From positions 186,001 through 250,000 of the forward strand of contig NZ_MDEB01000002.1 in NCBI RefSeq assembly GCF_002939945.1: 64,000 nt of DNA, read 5' to 3'. The position numbers and the translations under genes were made by a program. Below the pieces are notes generated by a model. The model did not search any database. It had not been told where the DNA came from and saw only the letters and a list, made by a program, of their open reading frames with translations. The stretch comes from Xanthomonas arboricola pv. populi (GTDB lineage: Bacteria > Pseudomonadota > Gammaproteobacteria > Xanthomonadales > Xanthomonadaceae). How positions within the stretch are numbered: the stretch's first letter is position 1; every line of letters starts with the position of its first letter. This document shows, in pieces, positions 39,203-49,101 of the stretch.

Positions 39203-41119
39203 ATGAGCCTGCATCCGAACATCCAAGCTGTCACCGACCGTATCCGCAAGCGCAGCGCGCCGTCGCGCGCGGCGTATCTGGCCGGTCTCGATGCCGCCCT
39301 GCGCGAGGGTCCGTTCCGTAGCCGTTTGAGCTGCGGCAATCTTGCGCATGGTTTCGCTGCGTCCGAGCCGACCGACAAGTCGCGCCTGCGCGGTGCGGCC
39401 ACGCCCAACCTCGGCATCATCACCGCCTACAACGACATGCTGTCGGCACATCAGCCGTTCGAGCATTACCCGCAGTTGATCCGCGAGACCGCGCGCACGC
39501 TCGGCGCCACCGCGCAGGTTGCCGGCGGCGTGCCGGCGATGTGCGACGGGGTGACCCAGGGCCGCGCCGGCATGGAGCTGTCGCTGTTCTCGCGCGACAA
39601 CATCGCCCAGGCCACGGCGATCGGCCTCAGCCACGACATGTTCGACAGCGTGGTGTACCTGGGCGTGTGCGACAAGATCGTGCCGGGCCTGCTGATCGGC
39701 GCGCTGGCCTTCGGGCATCTGCCGGCGCTGTTCATGCCGGCCGGCCCGATGACGCCGGGCATTCCGAACAAGCAGAAAGCCGAAGTGCGCGAGCGCTACG
39801 CCGCTGGCGAAGCCACCCGCGCCGAATTGCTGGAAGCCGAATCGTCCTCGTATCACTCGGCCGGTACCTGCACCTTCTATGGCACCGCCAACTCCAACCA
39901 GGTGTTGCTCGAAGCGATGGGCGTGCAGCTGCCCGGTGCCTCGTTCGTCAACCCGGAACTGCAGTTGCGCGATGCGCTGACCCGCGAGGGCACCGCGCGT
40001 GCGCTGGCGATCTCAGCGCTGGGCCAGGACTTCCGTCCGTTCGGTCGCCTGATCGACGAGCGCGCCATCGTCAACGCCGTGGTTGCGCTGATGGCCACCG
40101 GCGGTTCGACCAATCACACCATCCACTGGATTGCGGTGGCGCGTGCGGCCGGCATCGTGCTGACCTGGGACGACATGGATCTGATCTCGCAGACCGTGCC
40201 GTTGCTGACCCGCATCTACCCCAACGGCGAAGCCGACGTGAACCGCTTCCAGGCCGCAGGCGGCACCGCCTTCGTGTTCCGCGAGCTGATGGACGCCGGG
40301 ATGATGCACGACGACCTGCCCACCGTGGTCGAGGGCGGGATGCGCGCCTATGCCAACGAACCGCGCCTGCAGGACGGCAAGGTCGTCTACGTGCCCGGCA
40401 CTGCGACCACCGCCGACGACAGCGTGGCGCGCCCGGTCAGCGCCGCATTCGAATCGCAAGGCGGCCTGCGCTTGCTGCGCGGCAACCTGGGCCGTTCGCT
40501 GATCAAGTTGTCGGCGGTCAAGCCGCAGCACCGCACGATCGAAGCGCCAGCGGTGGTAATCGATACGCCGCAGGTGCTCAACAAGCTGCATGCCGCCGGC
40601 GTGCTGCCGCACGATTTCGTGGTGGTGCTGCGCTACCAGGGGCCGCGTGCCAATGGCATGCCGGAACTGCATTCGATGGCGCCGCTGCTGGGCCTGTTGC
40701 AGAACCAGGGCCGGCGCGTGGCGCTGGTCACCGACGGCCGTCTGTCCGGTGCCTCGGGCAAGTTCCCGGCGGCGATCCATATGACGCCCGAAGCCGCACG
40801 CGGCGGTCCGATCGGGCGCGTGCGCGAAGGCGACATCGTGCGTCTGGACGGCGAAGCCGGCACGCTGGAAGTGCTGGTGTCGGCCGAAGAGTGGGCATCG
40901 CGCGAGGTCGCGCCGAATACCTCGGTGGCCGGCAATGATCTGGGACGCAACCTGTTCGCCATCAATCGCCAGGTGGTTGGCCCGGCCGACCAGGGCGCCA
41001 TCTCGATTTCCTGCGGACCGACCCGTCCGGATGGCGCGCTGTGGAGCTACGACGCCGAGTACGAACTCGGTGCCGATGCAGCGGCCGCCGCCGCACCGCA
41101 CGAGTCCAAGGACGCCTGA
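39203..41119 (+). CDS. edd: Edd, 6-phosphogluconate dehydratase
   Basis: A 638-residue Fe-S dehydratase of the IlvD/Edd family, converting 6-phosphogluconate to KDPG. Cluster cysteines appear in VPAMCDGVTQG, LGVCDKIVPG and GTCTFYGTANSNQ; VTDGRLSGASGKFPAAIH is the C-terminal family signature. It lies 52 bp upstream of eda. Confidence 0.96.
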   Translation: MSLHPNIQAVTDRIRKRSAPSRAAYLAGLDAALREGPFRSRLSCGNLAHGFAASEPTDKSRLRGAATPNLGIITAYNDMLSAHQPFEHYPQLIRETARTLGATAQVAGGVPAMCDGVTQGRAGMELSLFSRDNIAQATAIGLSHDMFDSVVYLGVCDKIVPGLLIGALAFGHLPALFMPAGPMTPGIPNKQKAEVRERYAAGEATRAELLEAESSSYHSAGTCTFYGTANSNQVLLEAMGVQLPGASFVNPELQLRDALTREGTARALAISALGQDFRPFGRLIDERAIVNAVVALMATGGSTNHTIHWIAVARAAGIVLTWDDMDLISQTVPLLTRIYPNGEADVNRFQAAGGTAFVFRELMDAGMMHDDLPTVVEGGMRAYANEPRLQDGKVVYVPGTATTADDSVARPVSAAFESQGGLRLLRGNLGRSLIKLSAVKPQHRTIEAPAVVIDTPQVLNKLHAAGVLPHDFVVVLRYQGPRANGMPELHSMAPLLGLLQNQGRRVALVTDGRLSGASGKFPAAIHMTPEAARGGPIGRVREGDIVRLDGEAGTLEVLVSAEEWASREVAPNTSVAGNDLGRNLFAINRQVVGPADQGAISISCGPTRPDGALWSYDAEYELGADAAAAAAPHESKDA

Positions 41120-41171
41120 TTCCCCTTCCCTCTGCGCGACCGCCTGGCGGTCGCCGTCTAACGGAGTTGCA

Positions 41172-41831
41172 ATGACGATTGCCCAGACCCAGAACACCGC
41201 CGAACAGCTGCTGCGCGACGCCGGCATCCTGCCGGTGGTCACCGTGGACACGCTGGATCAGGCCCGCCGCGTCGCCGATGCGCTGCTCGAAGGCGGCCTG
41301 CCCGCGATCGAGCTGACCCTGCGCACCCCGGTCGCGATCGAAGCGCTGGCCATGCTCAAGCGCGAGCTGCCCGACATCGTGATCGGCGCCGGCACCGTGC
41401 TGAGCGAGCTGCAACTGCGTCAGTCGGTGGATGCCGGTGCGGACTTCCTGGTCACCCCCGGCACGCCGGCGCCGCTGGCGCGTCTGCTCGCCGACGCGCC
41501 GATCCCGGCCGTGCCAGGCGCGGCGACGCCGACCGAACTGCTGACCCTGATGGGCCTTGGCTTCCGCGTCTGCAAGCTGTTCCCGGCCACCGCCGTGGGT
41601 GGTTTGCAGATGCTCAAGGGCCTGGCCGGTCCGCTGTCCGAACTCAAGCTCTGCCCCACCGGCGGCATCAGCGAGGCCAACGCGGCCGAGTTCCTGTCGC
41701 AGCCGAACGTGCTGTGCATCGGCGGCTCGTGGATGGTGCCCAAGGACTGGCTGGCACAAGGCCAATGGGACAAGGTCAAGGAGAGCTCGGCCAAGGCTGC
41801 GGCGATCGTGCGGCAGGTACGGGCTGGCTGA
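41172..41831 (+). CDS. eda: Eda, KDPG aldolase
   Basis: A 219-residue class I aldolase splitting KDPG into pyruvate and glyceraldehyde-3-phosphate. The Schiff-base lysine is in VCKLFPAT, with IELTLRTP and LCPTGGIS also conserved. ACGGAG lies 5 bases before ATG 41172, which fixes the start in a longer open frame. It is the last gene of the Entner-Doudoroff operon; no T-rich terminator is seen directly after it. Confidence 0.96.
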   Translation: MTIAQTQNTAEQLLRDAGILPVVTVDTLDQARRVADALLEGGLPAIELTLRTPVAIEALAMLKRELPDIVIGAGTVLSELQLRQSVDAGADFLVTPGTPAPLARLLADAPIPAVPGAATPTELLTLMGLGFRVCKLFPATAVGGLQMLKGLAGPLSELKLCPTGGISEANAAEFLSQPNVLCIGGSWMVPKDWLAQGQWDKVKESSAKAAAIVRQVRAG

Positions 41832-41898
41832 TTTACTACGGAGCACCGCAGCCAGTGGCCTGGAAGACTGGGCTTCTGCGTGAAAGAAAGCTGGTTGC

Positions 41899-42000
41899 TG
41901 AGGAAAGCGTGGTTGACTGGCGCTTTATAGTTTCTTGACGAAAAGCACCGTCGTTTGCGCTTTGACTTTGGTTGAGGAAGGCGTGGTTGGCTGGCGCCTT
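41899..42000. repeat. Imperfect 28 bp direct repeats in the eda-RND gene desert
   Basis: TGAGGAAAGCGTGGTTG.. at 41899-41926 and its copy at 41973-42000 match at 25 of 28 positions, 74 bp apart. They begin a 677 bp gene-free stretch (41832-42508) between the converging eda and RND genes. Confidence 0.85.
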
Positions 42001-42025
42001 GATTCCGTGCGTGGGAGCGGCCCGC

Positions 42026-42111
42026 GGGCGCCGGGGCATGACACGCCGTGAACCCGTCCATGGGGGCTCTTACACGACATCCCTGTCGTGTAAGGTCCTG
42101 CCCCGGCGCCC
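42026..42111. repeat. Nested inverted repeat element with an ACA-GGGA-TGT core
   Basis: Outer arms of 13 bp (GGGCGCCGGGGCA at 42026-42038, complement at 42099-42111) enclose an inner perfect hairpin TTACACGACA-TCCC-TGTCGTGTAA (42070-42093). On the minus strand its loop reads ACA-GGGA-TGT. The layout resembles a dispersed palindromic intergenic unit. Confidence 0.7.
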
Positions 42112-42161
42112 ACGGACCACTCTTCGAATGGTCCTGTGTTGGCGGAACGGAGAGCAGCGAC

Positions 42162-42250
42162 GACTCGCCGAGGCGGCAGCGTGGCCGGGGATTGGCGGAG
42201 AGCGGCACAGGGATGTGCCGCGGCGGCGAGTCAGACAGGATGTCTGACCG
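42162..42250 (+). ncRNA. Candidate structured RNA with tandem GGA-loop hairpins
   Basis: On the plus strand GCGGCACA-GGGA-TGTGCCGC (42202-42221) and GTCAGACA-GGA-TGTCTGAC (42230-42248) are perfect stem-loops 8 bases apart. The first reads ACAGGGAUGU, identical to the CsrA/RsmA SELEX core ACARGGAUGU. A 9 bp long-range stem, GACTCGCCG (42162-42170) with CGGCGAGTC (42224-42232), encloses the first hairpin. Transcription would come from eda read-through or an unseen promoter. Whether it is an RNA gene is inference. The remainder to 42508 is GC-rich, with a further CCCGCGC/GCGCGGG dyad near 42352-42370. Confidence 0.4.
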
Positions 42251-42508
42251 AGCCGAGGAGCCAGTCCGCGGACGCGCTGCCGCCCTCACCGAAGCCAGTA
42301 ACTGACAGGCGGGTTGCACGCAGAGAAACCGTACCCTCCGCGCCCCGGCCCGCGCTTGCGGCGCGGGCGCTCCAAGGCACGCGCGCCCATGGCGCGCAAG
42401 CCGTGCCTCCTCGCCCCGCCGGGAGAGGGGTTTTGCGCCTTATGTCAGTCAAGGCTCCAGCGCGCTGGTGGATGCCTTACGCCGGGAGAACTTCAGCAGG
42501 GTTGGCGC

Positions 42509-45500
42509 TCACGACTCCAGCGCAACGCTTGCCGGCGGCGTCTTCGACACGCCACGCGCACGTCGTACCAACGCTGCCGCGCCGTTGCTCATGTCATCGA
42601 GAATCGCGTAGATCGTCGGCAGGAACAGCAGGCTCACCACCGTCGAAAACGCCAGGCCGCCGGCGATCGCGCGTGCCATCGGGAAGTACGGCGGGCCGTC
42701 GCTGAACATCGTGGTGCTGGTCAGCGAGATCGGCACCATCGCCAGGATGGCGGTGCCCATCGTCATCATGATCGGCCGCAAGCGCTCGCGTGAGCCTTCG
42801 ATCAGCGCCTGGGTGCGGCCCATGCCGCGGCGACGCAGGTTGTTGATGTGCTCGATCATCACGATGCCGTTGTTCACCACCACGCCCATCAACACCAGAA
42901 TGCCGATGAAGGACATGATCCCGAACGCGGTGCCGGTGATCCAGAACAGCCAGAACACCCCGAAGATCGAAAACACCACACCGCTCATGATCGCCGCAGG
43001 AAACAGCAGCGACTCGAACACCGCCGCCATCACCACGTAGATCATCACCAGCGCGATCACCAGGTTGAACACCATCTGGCCCATCGCTTCGCCGTCGTCC
43101 TGGTAATCGCCGCCGTCGAAGGTGTAGCTGTAACCGGCCGGGAAACTCGTCGCCTTGAGCGTCTTTTCCATCGCCTCGCGTGCTTCCGGTACGGTGACCT
43201 TGCTGGCCAGATTGGCCTTGATCGTCAGCGTGGTCTGGCGGTTGGTGCGGCCGATCTGCGTGGCGGCCGGGCGAATCTGCACATCCACCAGGCTGAGCAA
43301 CGGCACGCTGCGGCCGTCCTTGGTACGCACCGTGAAGCTGGCCAGGTCTTCCGGCTTGCTCTGTTCGGCGCCGGCAAAGCGCACCCACACCGGCACCTCG
43401 TTGTCGCCGCGGCGGAATTCGCGCAGCGGCGAGCCACGCAAGGCCAGGCCGACGAAGCTCGCCACCTGCTCGGCACTGAAGCCGAAGGCCGCCGCACGCT
43501 CGCGGTCCACCCGGATCGCCAACTCGCTGGTGCGATCGCCGGTGTCCACGTGCACATCGCGCAATTCCTTGCGCTGCGCCAGCAGCGGGATCACATCGTC
43601 GGCCAACGCCTGCAAGGCCTGGGTCGAGTCGCCGACCAGCTGCACCTGCACCCCTTGATTGCCGCTGCCGCCATCGCCCTGATTGCCGATGCTGTAGTCC
43701 GCACGTGCCGAGCGCGGCAATGCCTTGCGGATCTGTTCCAGCAGCGGCGGCAGGTCCTTGACCTTGCCCGCGTCGAAGGTCACGGTGGTGCTGCTGCCTT
43801 CCGCCTCGCTGAACCACGAATAGATCTGGGTGATGTGGTACTTGTCGCGGTTGGCTTGCAGGTAATGCTCGACCCGCCCGACCTCCTCGCCCATCTGCTC
43901 ATGCGTGTACGAGCCTTTCCACTGGTACTGGATGAAGGCCTCGTTGCCGCCATCGCCGCCGAACATGTCGACCTTGGTCAACTTCATCGGCACCAGGCTG
44001 ATCGCACTGACCAACACGATACCGGCCACGCTCCAGCCGCGATGGCCCAGCGTCCACGCCAGCACCCTGGCGTAACGGCGCTGCAGCCGTGCGATCACGC
44101 CGCGCTCGGAACTCACCATCGGCGGTGTCTTCATGCGCGCCGACAACATCGGAATCAGGCTGATCGCCACCAGCCACGAGGCCAGCAGCGACACCGAAAT
44201 GGTGATCGCGATCTGCGCCATGAAGATGCTGATGTTGTTGGTCTCGCCGAACAGGTTCGGCACGAACACGATGCAATGGCACAAGGTGCCGGCGCTGAGC
44301 GCGATCGCCACGCTGCGCGTGCCGAGCAAGGCGGCCAGCTGCGGTCGGCCTGGCATGCGCTCGCGTTCCTGGTAGATGCTTTCCACCACCACCACCGCGT
44401 TGTCGACCAGCATGCCGACCGCCAGCAACAGGCCCATCATGGTCAGGATGTTGAGCGTGACGCCGACGAAATACATGAAGCCCAGCGTGATCGCAAAGCA
44501 GATCGGAATCGCCAGCGTCACCATCAGCGTCGAGGGCCAGTGACGCAGGAAGAAGAACAGCACCGTGATCGACAACAGCAAGCCCACCGCGCCGGCCTCG
44601 GCCAGTTCCGCCAGCGACGAGGTCACCGCCTTGCCCTGGTTGTCGATCACCTTGATCTGCACATCGCGCATTGCAGGTTCGGCGCGAATGTCTTCGACCT
44701 CCTTCAACGCCGCCCTGGACACATCCACCAGGTTGGCGCTGCGCTCCTTGTAGATATCCAGCCCGATCGCCGGCCGTCCATCCAGGCGGCGGCCGTAATT
44801 CATCCGCGTCGGCTTCAGCCGCACCTGCGCAATATCGCCAAGACGCAGCCCTTTTGCGTTGAGCACCAGCTCGCGCAACTCCTGCAGGTCGCGCAACTCG
44901 CCGATCGGCTGTACCCGAATGCGTTCGCCGTTGTCGTCGATCTGGCCTGCCGACACCGAAAAATTGAGTTTGCCCAGACGCTCGCTCAACTCATTGAGGC
45001 TGAGGTCGTGCGCAGTGAGCCGGTCTGGCGCGATCGCGATCTCCACTTCGTTCGGCGGTGCGCCGGAGATCTCCACCTTGGCCACGCCGGGAATGCGTTC
45101 GATGCGCCGCTTGAACTCGCGGTCGAGCATGTCGTATGCGCCGGTCAGGTCGGTCTGGCTGGCCAGGCGCACCTTGAGCACCGGCTCGTCGCTGCTGGAC
45201 CATTTGTAAATGTGGAAACGCTGCAGATCTTCCGGAAAATCGTCGCGGATGGCATCCAGCCGCTCGCGCGCATCCGATGCGGCGATGGCGATGTCGCGAT
45301 CCCAGTCGGAGAACTCGATGAAGATGTTGGCGCCGTCGGCAGTGGCGGTCGAGCGCATGCGCTTGATGCCGGTCATCGTCGCCAGCGCCTCTTCGGCCGG
45401 CCGCACCAGATTGCGTTCCACCTCGTCCGGGGTGGAGCCGGTGTACGGCAATTGCACGAACAGGAACGGCGCGGAAATGTCCGGCAGCGCCTCCAGCGGC

Positions 45501-45595
45501 AGCCGGAACGCGGCAATCAGCCCCACCACCACCAGCGAGACGAAGCACATGATGGTGGTGACCGGCCGACGGATGCTGAAGGCGGCAACGCTCAT
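42509..45595 (-). CDS. RND efflux transporter, VDN/VNN type (second pump of pair)
   Basis: A 1028-residue inner-membrane RND pump with twelve helices in two repeats. It starts MSVAAFSIRRPVTTIM. TM4 reads GMLVDNAVVVVES and TM10 GVVVNNGIVMIEH, so the pair equivalent to AcrB D407-D408 is D-N and the lysine equivalent to K940 is N. The sequence is otherwise complete. Its ATG overlaps the stop of the upstream pump by 4 bases. Substrates are unknown; drug or envelope-lipid export is likely from the family. Confidence 0.9.
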   Translation of the reverse strand: MSVAAFSIRRPVTTIMCFVSLVVVGLIAAFRLPLEALPDISAPFLFVQLPYTGSTPDEVERNLVRPAEEALATMTGIKRMRSTATADGANIFIEFSDWDRDIAIAASDARERLDAIRDDFPEDLQRFHIYKWSSSDEPVLKVRLASQTDLTGAYDMLDREFKRRIERIPGVAKVEISGAPPNEVEIAIAPDRLTAHDLSLNELSERLGKLNFSVSAGQIDDNGERIRVQPIGELRDLQELRELVLNAKGLRLGDIAQVRLKPTRMNYGRRLDGRPAIGLDIYKERSANLVDVSRAALKEVEDIRAEPAMRDVQIKVIDNQGKAVTSSLAELAEAGAVGLLLSITVLFFFLRHWPSTLMVTLAIPICFAITLGFMYFVGVTLNILTMMGLLLAVGMLVDNAVVVVESIYQERERMPGRPQLAALLGTRSVAIALSAGTLCHCIVFVPNLFGETNNISIFMAQIAITISVSLLASWLVAISLIPMLSARMKTPPMVSSERGVIARLQRRYARVLAWTLGHRGWSVAGIVLVSAISLVPMKLTKVDMFGGDGGNEAFIQYQWKGSYTHEQMGEEVGRVEHYLQANRDKYHITQIYSWFSEAEGSSTTVTFDAGKVKDLPPLLEQIRKALPRSARADYSIGNQGDGGSGNQGVQVQLVGDSTQALQALADDVIPLLAQRKELRDVHVDTGDRTSELAIRVDRERAAAFGFSAEQVASFVGLALRGSPLREFRRGDNEVPVWVRFAGAEQSKPEDLASFTVRTKDGRSVPLLSLVDVQIRPAATQIGRTNRQTTLTIKANLASKVTVPEAREAMEKTLKATSFPAGYSYTFDGGDYQDDGEAMGQMVFNLVIALVMIYVVMAAVFESLLFPAAIMSGVVFSIFGVFWLFWITGTAFGIMSFIGILVLMGVVVNNGIVMIEHINNLRRRGMGRTQALIEGSRERLRPIMMTMGTAILAMVPISLTSTTMFSDGPPYFPMARAIAGGLAFSTVVSLLFLPTIYAILDDMSNGAAALVRRARGVSKTPPASVALES

Positions 45596-48500
45596 AGCGC
45601 CTCCAGTCCGTCGGAGTTCCCGGGTGCCTGCGCACGCTGCCCGGCCATGCGCCGGCCGCGCTCCAGGTAATACGCATCGGCGCGACGGTCCAGCAGGTCG
45701 TACACCACCGGGATCACCAGCAAGGTCAGCAGCGTGGACACCAGCAACCCGCCGATCACGGTGATCGCCATCGGCGCGCGCACCTCGGCACCTTCGCCCA
45801 TCGCCACCGCCAGCGGCAGGAAGCCGAACAGCGTGCACAGCGTGGTCATCACGATCGGCCGCAAGCGCGAACGCGCGCCTTCGATCAAGGCCTCGCGCTT
45901 GGGCACGCCGTCCTCGCGCAACTGGTTGACCTTGTCGATCAGGATGATCGCGTTCTTGGTCACCAGCCCCACCAGCAGGATCAAGCCGATGAACACCACC
46001 ACCGACACCGGCTTGCCGGTCATCAGCAAGGCCAGCACCGCGCCGACCATCGCCAGCGGGATGGTGAACAGGATGACGAACGGATGCAGCAGCGATTCGA
46101 ACTGCGAGGCCATCACCAGATAGACCAGGAAAATCGCCAGGCCGAACGCGAACAGCAGCGATTTCACCGATTGCGCCAGCTCCTCGCCCTGCCCGCCGAT
46201 ATGCATGCCCACGCCGGCGGCCAGTGGATCGTTGCGCACCATCGACTCGACCTCGCGCACCGCACCGCCCAGATCCATGTCATGCAGGCTGGCGGACACG
46301 ATCGCCACGCGGGTCTGGTCGGCGCGATGGATCTCGCTCGGCCCGGTCGTCGCCACCACCTCTGCCACCGCCGCCAGACGCACCGGCCGGCTGCTGCCGG
46401 GGTTGACGATCAGCTGCCGGATCGCATCCACACTGGCGCGGTCGCTGTGCTGCGCGCGCACCAGCACATCGATCTTGCGATCGCGAAAGCTGTAACGCGT
46501 GGCCACATCGCCGCGCACCTTCTTGACGATGACATCGGCGATCTGGCGCGTGGTCAATCCCAGCGCACCGGCACGTTCCTGATCGAAGCGGATCTGGATT
46601 TCCGGGAAGCCCTCTTCCACCGTCGACTTGACGTCGGCATAGTGGCCATTGGCCCGCAGCATCGCCGCCAGTTTCTGCCCGGCACGTTCCAGCTCGCCCA
46701 GGTCCTGCCCACGCAGCTCCACTTCCAGCGGCGTGGAAAAACTGAACAACGCCGGCCGTGCAAAATCCACCTGCGCCCCCGGGTGCCCGGCCATGCTGTT
46801 GCGCAGCCGCGTGGTGGCCGCCGCTTCCACTGCCGCGCTGCCGCCACCGGCCATCACCACGGTGAGCTTGCCGATGTTCTCGCCGCTTTCGGTGGGATTG
46901 GCATCCAGCCGCGTGCCGCTGCCGCTGACGCCATACAACGAGGCGATGCCCGGGTCCTTGTCGTGCGCCAGCTGCAACTCGCGCACCAGCGCGTCGGTCT
47001 GCGCCAACGGCGTACCGGAAGGCAGCTTCACGGTCATTTCGAAGCGGTCCTGCGCCAGCTGCGGAATCAGGTCCGCCCCCAGCATCGGCACCAGCAACAC
47101 GGTGCCGATAAACGCGGCAGCCGCCAGTCCCAGCACCAGGCCGGGCCGCCGTAACGCCGCCGGCAGCATCGCCAGATAGCCACGCTCGGCGCGGCCATAC
47201 GGCGCCATCGCCAGATCGCTGGCCTTGCGCATCACCGGCGACACCACCCGTGCGATGCCGCGCCACAGCTTGACCACCGCCCATGCAACCGCGAAGAACG
47301 CATAGCGCACGCTCGCGCCGGCCCCGCGCCGGCCGGCGGCCACCGGCTTGAGCCAGCGTTGTTGCGGCTGCCACTGCGGGTGGCTCGGCTCGTCCGGGAA
47401 TGCCATCGGCGGCGCGCCCTTGAGCGAACTCAGCATCGGGATCAGCGTCATCGACACCACCAGCGAGATCGCGATCGCGATCGCCACGGTCAGCGCCTGG
47501 TCGCGGAACAGCTGCCCGGCGATGCCCTCGACAAACACCAGCGGCAGGAACACCGCGATCGTGGTCAGCGTCGAGGCCATCACCGCCATGCTCACTTCAC
47601 GGGTGCCGGCAATCGCGGCATCCAGCACGCTCAGGCCGCGCTCGCGCGCCTTGGCGATGCTTTCCAGCACCACGATCGAATCGTCCACCACCAGCCCGGT
47701 GGCCAGCGCCAGCCCGCCCAGCGACATCACGTTGAGGCTCAGGCCCAACTGGCCCATGAAAAAGAACGTGGTGATGATCGACACCGGCAGCGACAGGCTG
47801 ATCACGAAGGTGCTCCAGCCATCGCGCAGGAACAGGAAGATGATCAGGATCGCCAGCACCCCGCCGATCACCGCATCCTTCTTGACGTCGCTGATCGCGT
47901 GCTCGATGAAGTGCGACTGGTCCTCGATGGTGGTGATCTCCACATCGCCCGGCACGGTCGCCTTCAACTGCTCCAGCCGCTTGCGCAGCGCTGCGGCGGT
48001 GGACACGGTGTTGGCGTCGCCTTCCTTGTAGATCGCCAGCTCCACCGCTTCCTTGCCGCCCAGGCGGATGATCGCCTCGCGCTCCTTGTAGCCCTGGCGC
48101 ACCTCGGCCACATCTTTCAATCGCACCGGCATGCCGCCGGCAATACTGCTGCTCGCTGCCGACGAGGTGCTCTGCACTTCGGCCGCCGCGGCCAGCGCCG
48201 CCTGCGACCCGGTGGACGCGGCGATCGCATACATCTGCTGCATCGCCGCCTCCGCCGCGCTGCCGCTGCTGCTCTGCGTGGTCACCAGCATGTTGCGGAT
48301 CTCGTCCAGATCCACGAACTGGTTGACCGTGCGCACCAGGTACCGCTGCGAGCCTTCTTCCAGCCGGCCGCCGGAGATGTTGACGTTCTCCTCCTTGAGC
48401 CGGGTGATCACGTTGTCGATCGGCAGGTTGAGCTGGGCCAGCTTCTGCTGATCGATATCGACCTGGATCTCGTCCTCCAGCCCGCCGCCGACCTTGACCG

Positions 48501-49101
48501 CGGCCACGCCGGCCACCGGTTCGAGCTTCTTTTTCAGATCCTCGTCGGCATAGCGACGCAAGCCGGTGAGCTGGCGGATCGCATCGCTGTCGGAGGACGG
48601 CGCCTGCTTCGGCGACAACGCCAGCCGCATGATCGGCTCGGTCGACGGATTGAAGCGCAGCAGCACCGGCGGTTTGGTTTCCAGCGGCAACGACAGGGCT
48701 TCCATCTTGTCGCGCACTTCCAGGCTGGCCTGGTCCATGTTGGTGCCCCAGGCGAACTCCAGCACCACATCGCTCTGCCCGGTGCGCGAGATCGACTTGA
48801 GCTTGCGCAGGTTCTTGACCACGCCGACCGCTTCTTCCACCGGCTCGGTCACCAGCGTCTCGATTTCCGCCGGCGCCGCGCCGGTGTATTCGGTGCGCAC
48901 GGTCAGCGTGGGATAGCTCAGATCCGGCAGCAGATTGACCTTGAGACTGCGCAAGGCGATCAGCCCGAACAGCAGCATGGTCACGGTGATCATCGCGATG
49001 GTCACCCGCCGCCGCGTGGCGAAGGCCACCAGACCGCCGCCGCCGGGCAACGGCGCATGCGGGTCGTGCACGGGGCCGTGCGGGTTGCCGTGATCGCTCA
49101 T
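45592..49101 (-). CDS. RND efflux transporter, VDD/TKN type (first pump of pair)
   Basis: An 1169-residue RND pump. The N-terminal 22 residues are Gly/Pro/His-rich (five His in HGNPHGPVHDPHAP) before the first helix. TM4 GLVVDDSIVVLES and TM10 GLVTKNAIILID keep the canonical Asp-Asp and Lys proton relay. A cytoplasmic insertion of about 100 residues (FPDEPSHPQWQPQQRW to about GRAERGY) separates the halves, and an Ala-rich insertion (SSSGSAAEAAMQQM) is in the porter domain. Both exceed the usual length of about 1040. It overlaps genes on both sides by 4 bases. Confidence 0.9.
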   Translation of the reverse strand: MSDHGNPHGPVHDPHAPLPGGGGLVAFATRRRVTIAMITVTMLLFGLIALRSLKVNLLPDLSYPTLTVRTEYTGAAPAEIETLVTEPVEEAVGVVKNLRKLKSISRTGQSDVVLEFAWGTNMDQASLEVRDKMEALSLPLETKPPVLLRFNPSTEPIMRLALSPKQAPSSDSDAIRQLTGLRRYADEDLKKKLEPVAGVAAVKVGGGLEDEIQVDIDQQKLAQLNLPIDNVITRLKEENVNISGGRLEEGSQRYLVRTVNQFVDLDEIRNMLVTTQSSSGSAAEAAMQQMYAIAASTGSQAALAAAAEVQSTSSAASSSIAGGMPVRLKDVAEVRQGYKEREAIIRLGGKEAVELAIYKEGDANTVSTAAALRKRLEQLKATVPGDVEITTIEDQSHFIEHAISDVKKDAVIGGVLAILIIFLFLRDGWSTFVISLSLPVSIITTFFFMGQLGLSLNVMSLGGLALATGLVVDDSIVVLESIAKARERGLSVLDAAIAGTREVSMAVMASTLTTIAVFLPLVFVEGIAGQLFRDQALTVAIAIAISLVVSMTLIPMLSSLKGAPPMAFPDEPSHPQWQPQQRWLKPVAAGRRGAGASVRYAFFAVAWAVVKLWRGIARVVSPVMRKASDLAMAPYGRAERGYLAMLPAALRRPGLVLGLAAAAFIGTVLLVPMLGADLIPQLAQDRFEMTVKLPSGTPLAQTDALVRELQLAHDKDPGIASLYGVSGSGTRLDANPTESGENIGKLTVVMAGGGSAAVEAAATTRLRNSMAGHPGAQVDFARPALFSFSTPLEVELRGQDLGELERAGQKLAAMLRANGHYADVKSTVEEGFPEIQIRFDQERAGALGLTTRQIADVIVKKVRGDVATRYSFRDRKIDVLVRAQHSDRASVDAIRQLIVNPGSSRPVRLAAVAEVVATTGPSEIHRADQTRVAIVSASLHDMDLGGAVREVESMVRNDPLAAGVGMHIGGQGEELAQSVKSLLFAFGLAIFLVYLVMASQFESLLHPFVILFTIPLAMVGAVLALLMTGKPVSVVVFIGLILLVGLVTKNAIILIDKVNQLREDGVPKREALIEGARSRLRPIVMTTLCTLFGFLPLAVAMGEGAEVRAPMAITVIGGLLVSTLLTLLVIPVVYDLLDRRADAYYLERGRRMAGQRAQAPGNSDGLEAL

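Noticed and set aside
38800-42510. CRISPR array from the repeats at 39081 and 41899
   Set aside because: There are only two copies each, with short irregular spacing and no cas genes.
42848-45670. 940-codon plus-strand frame over the RND gene
   Set aside because: Extremely His/Gln/Arg-rich translation typical of the antisense frame of a high-GC membrane protein; no ribosome site or domain.
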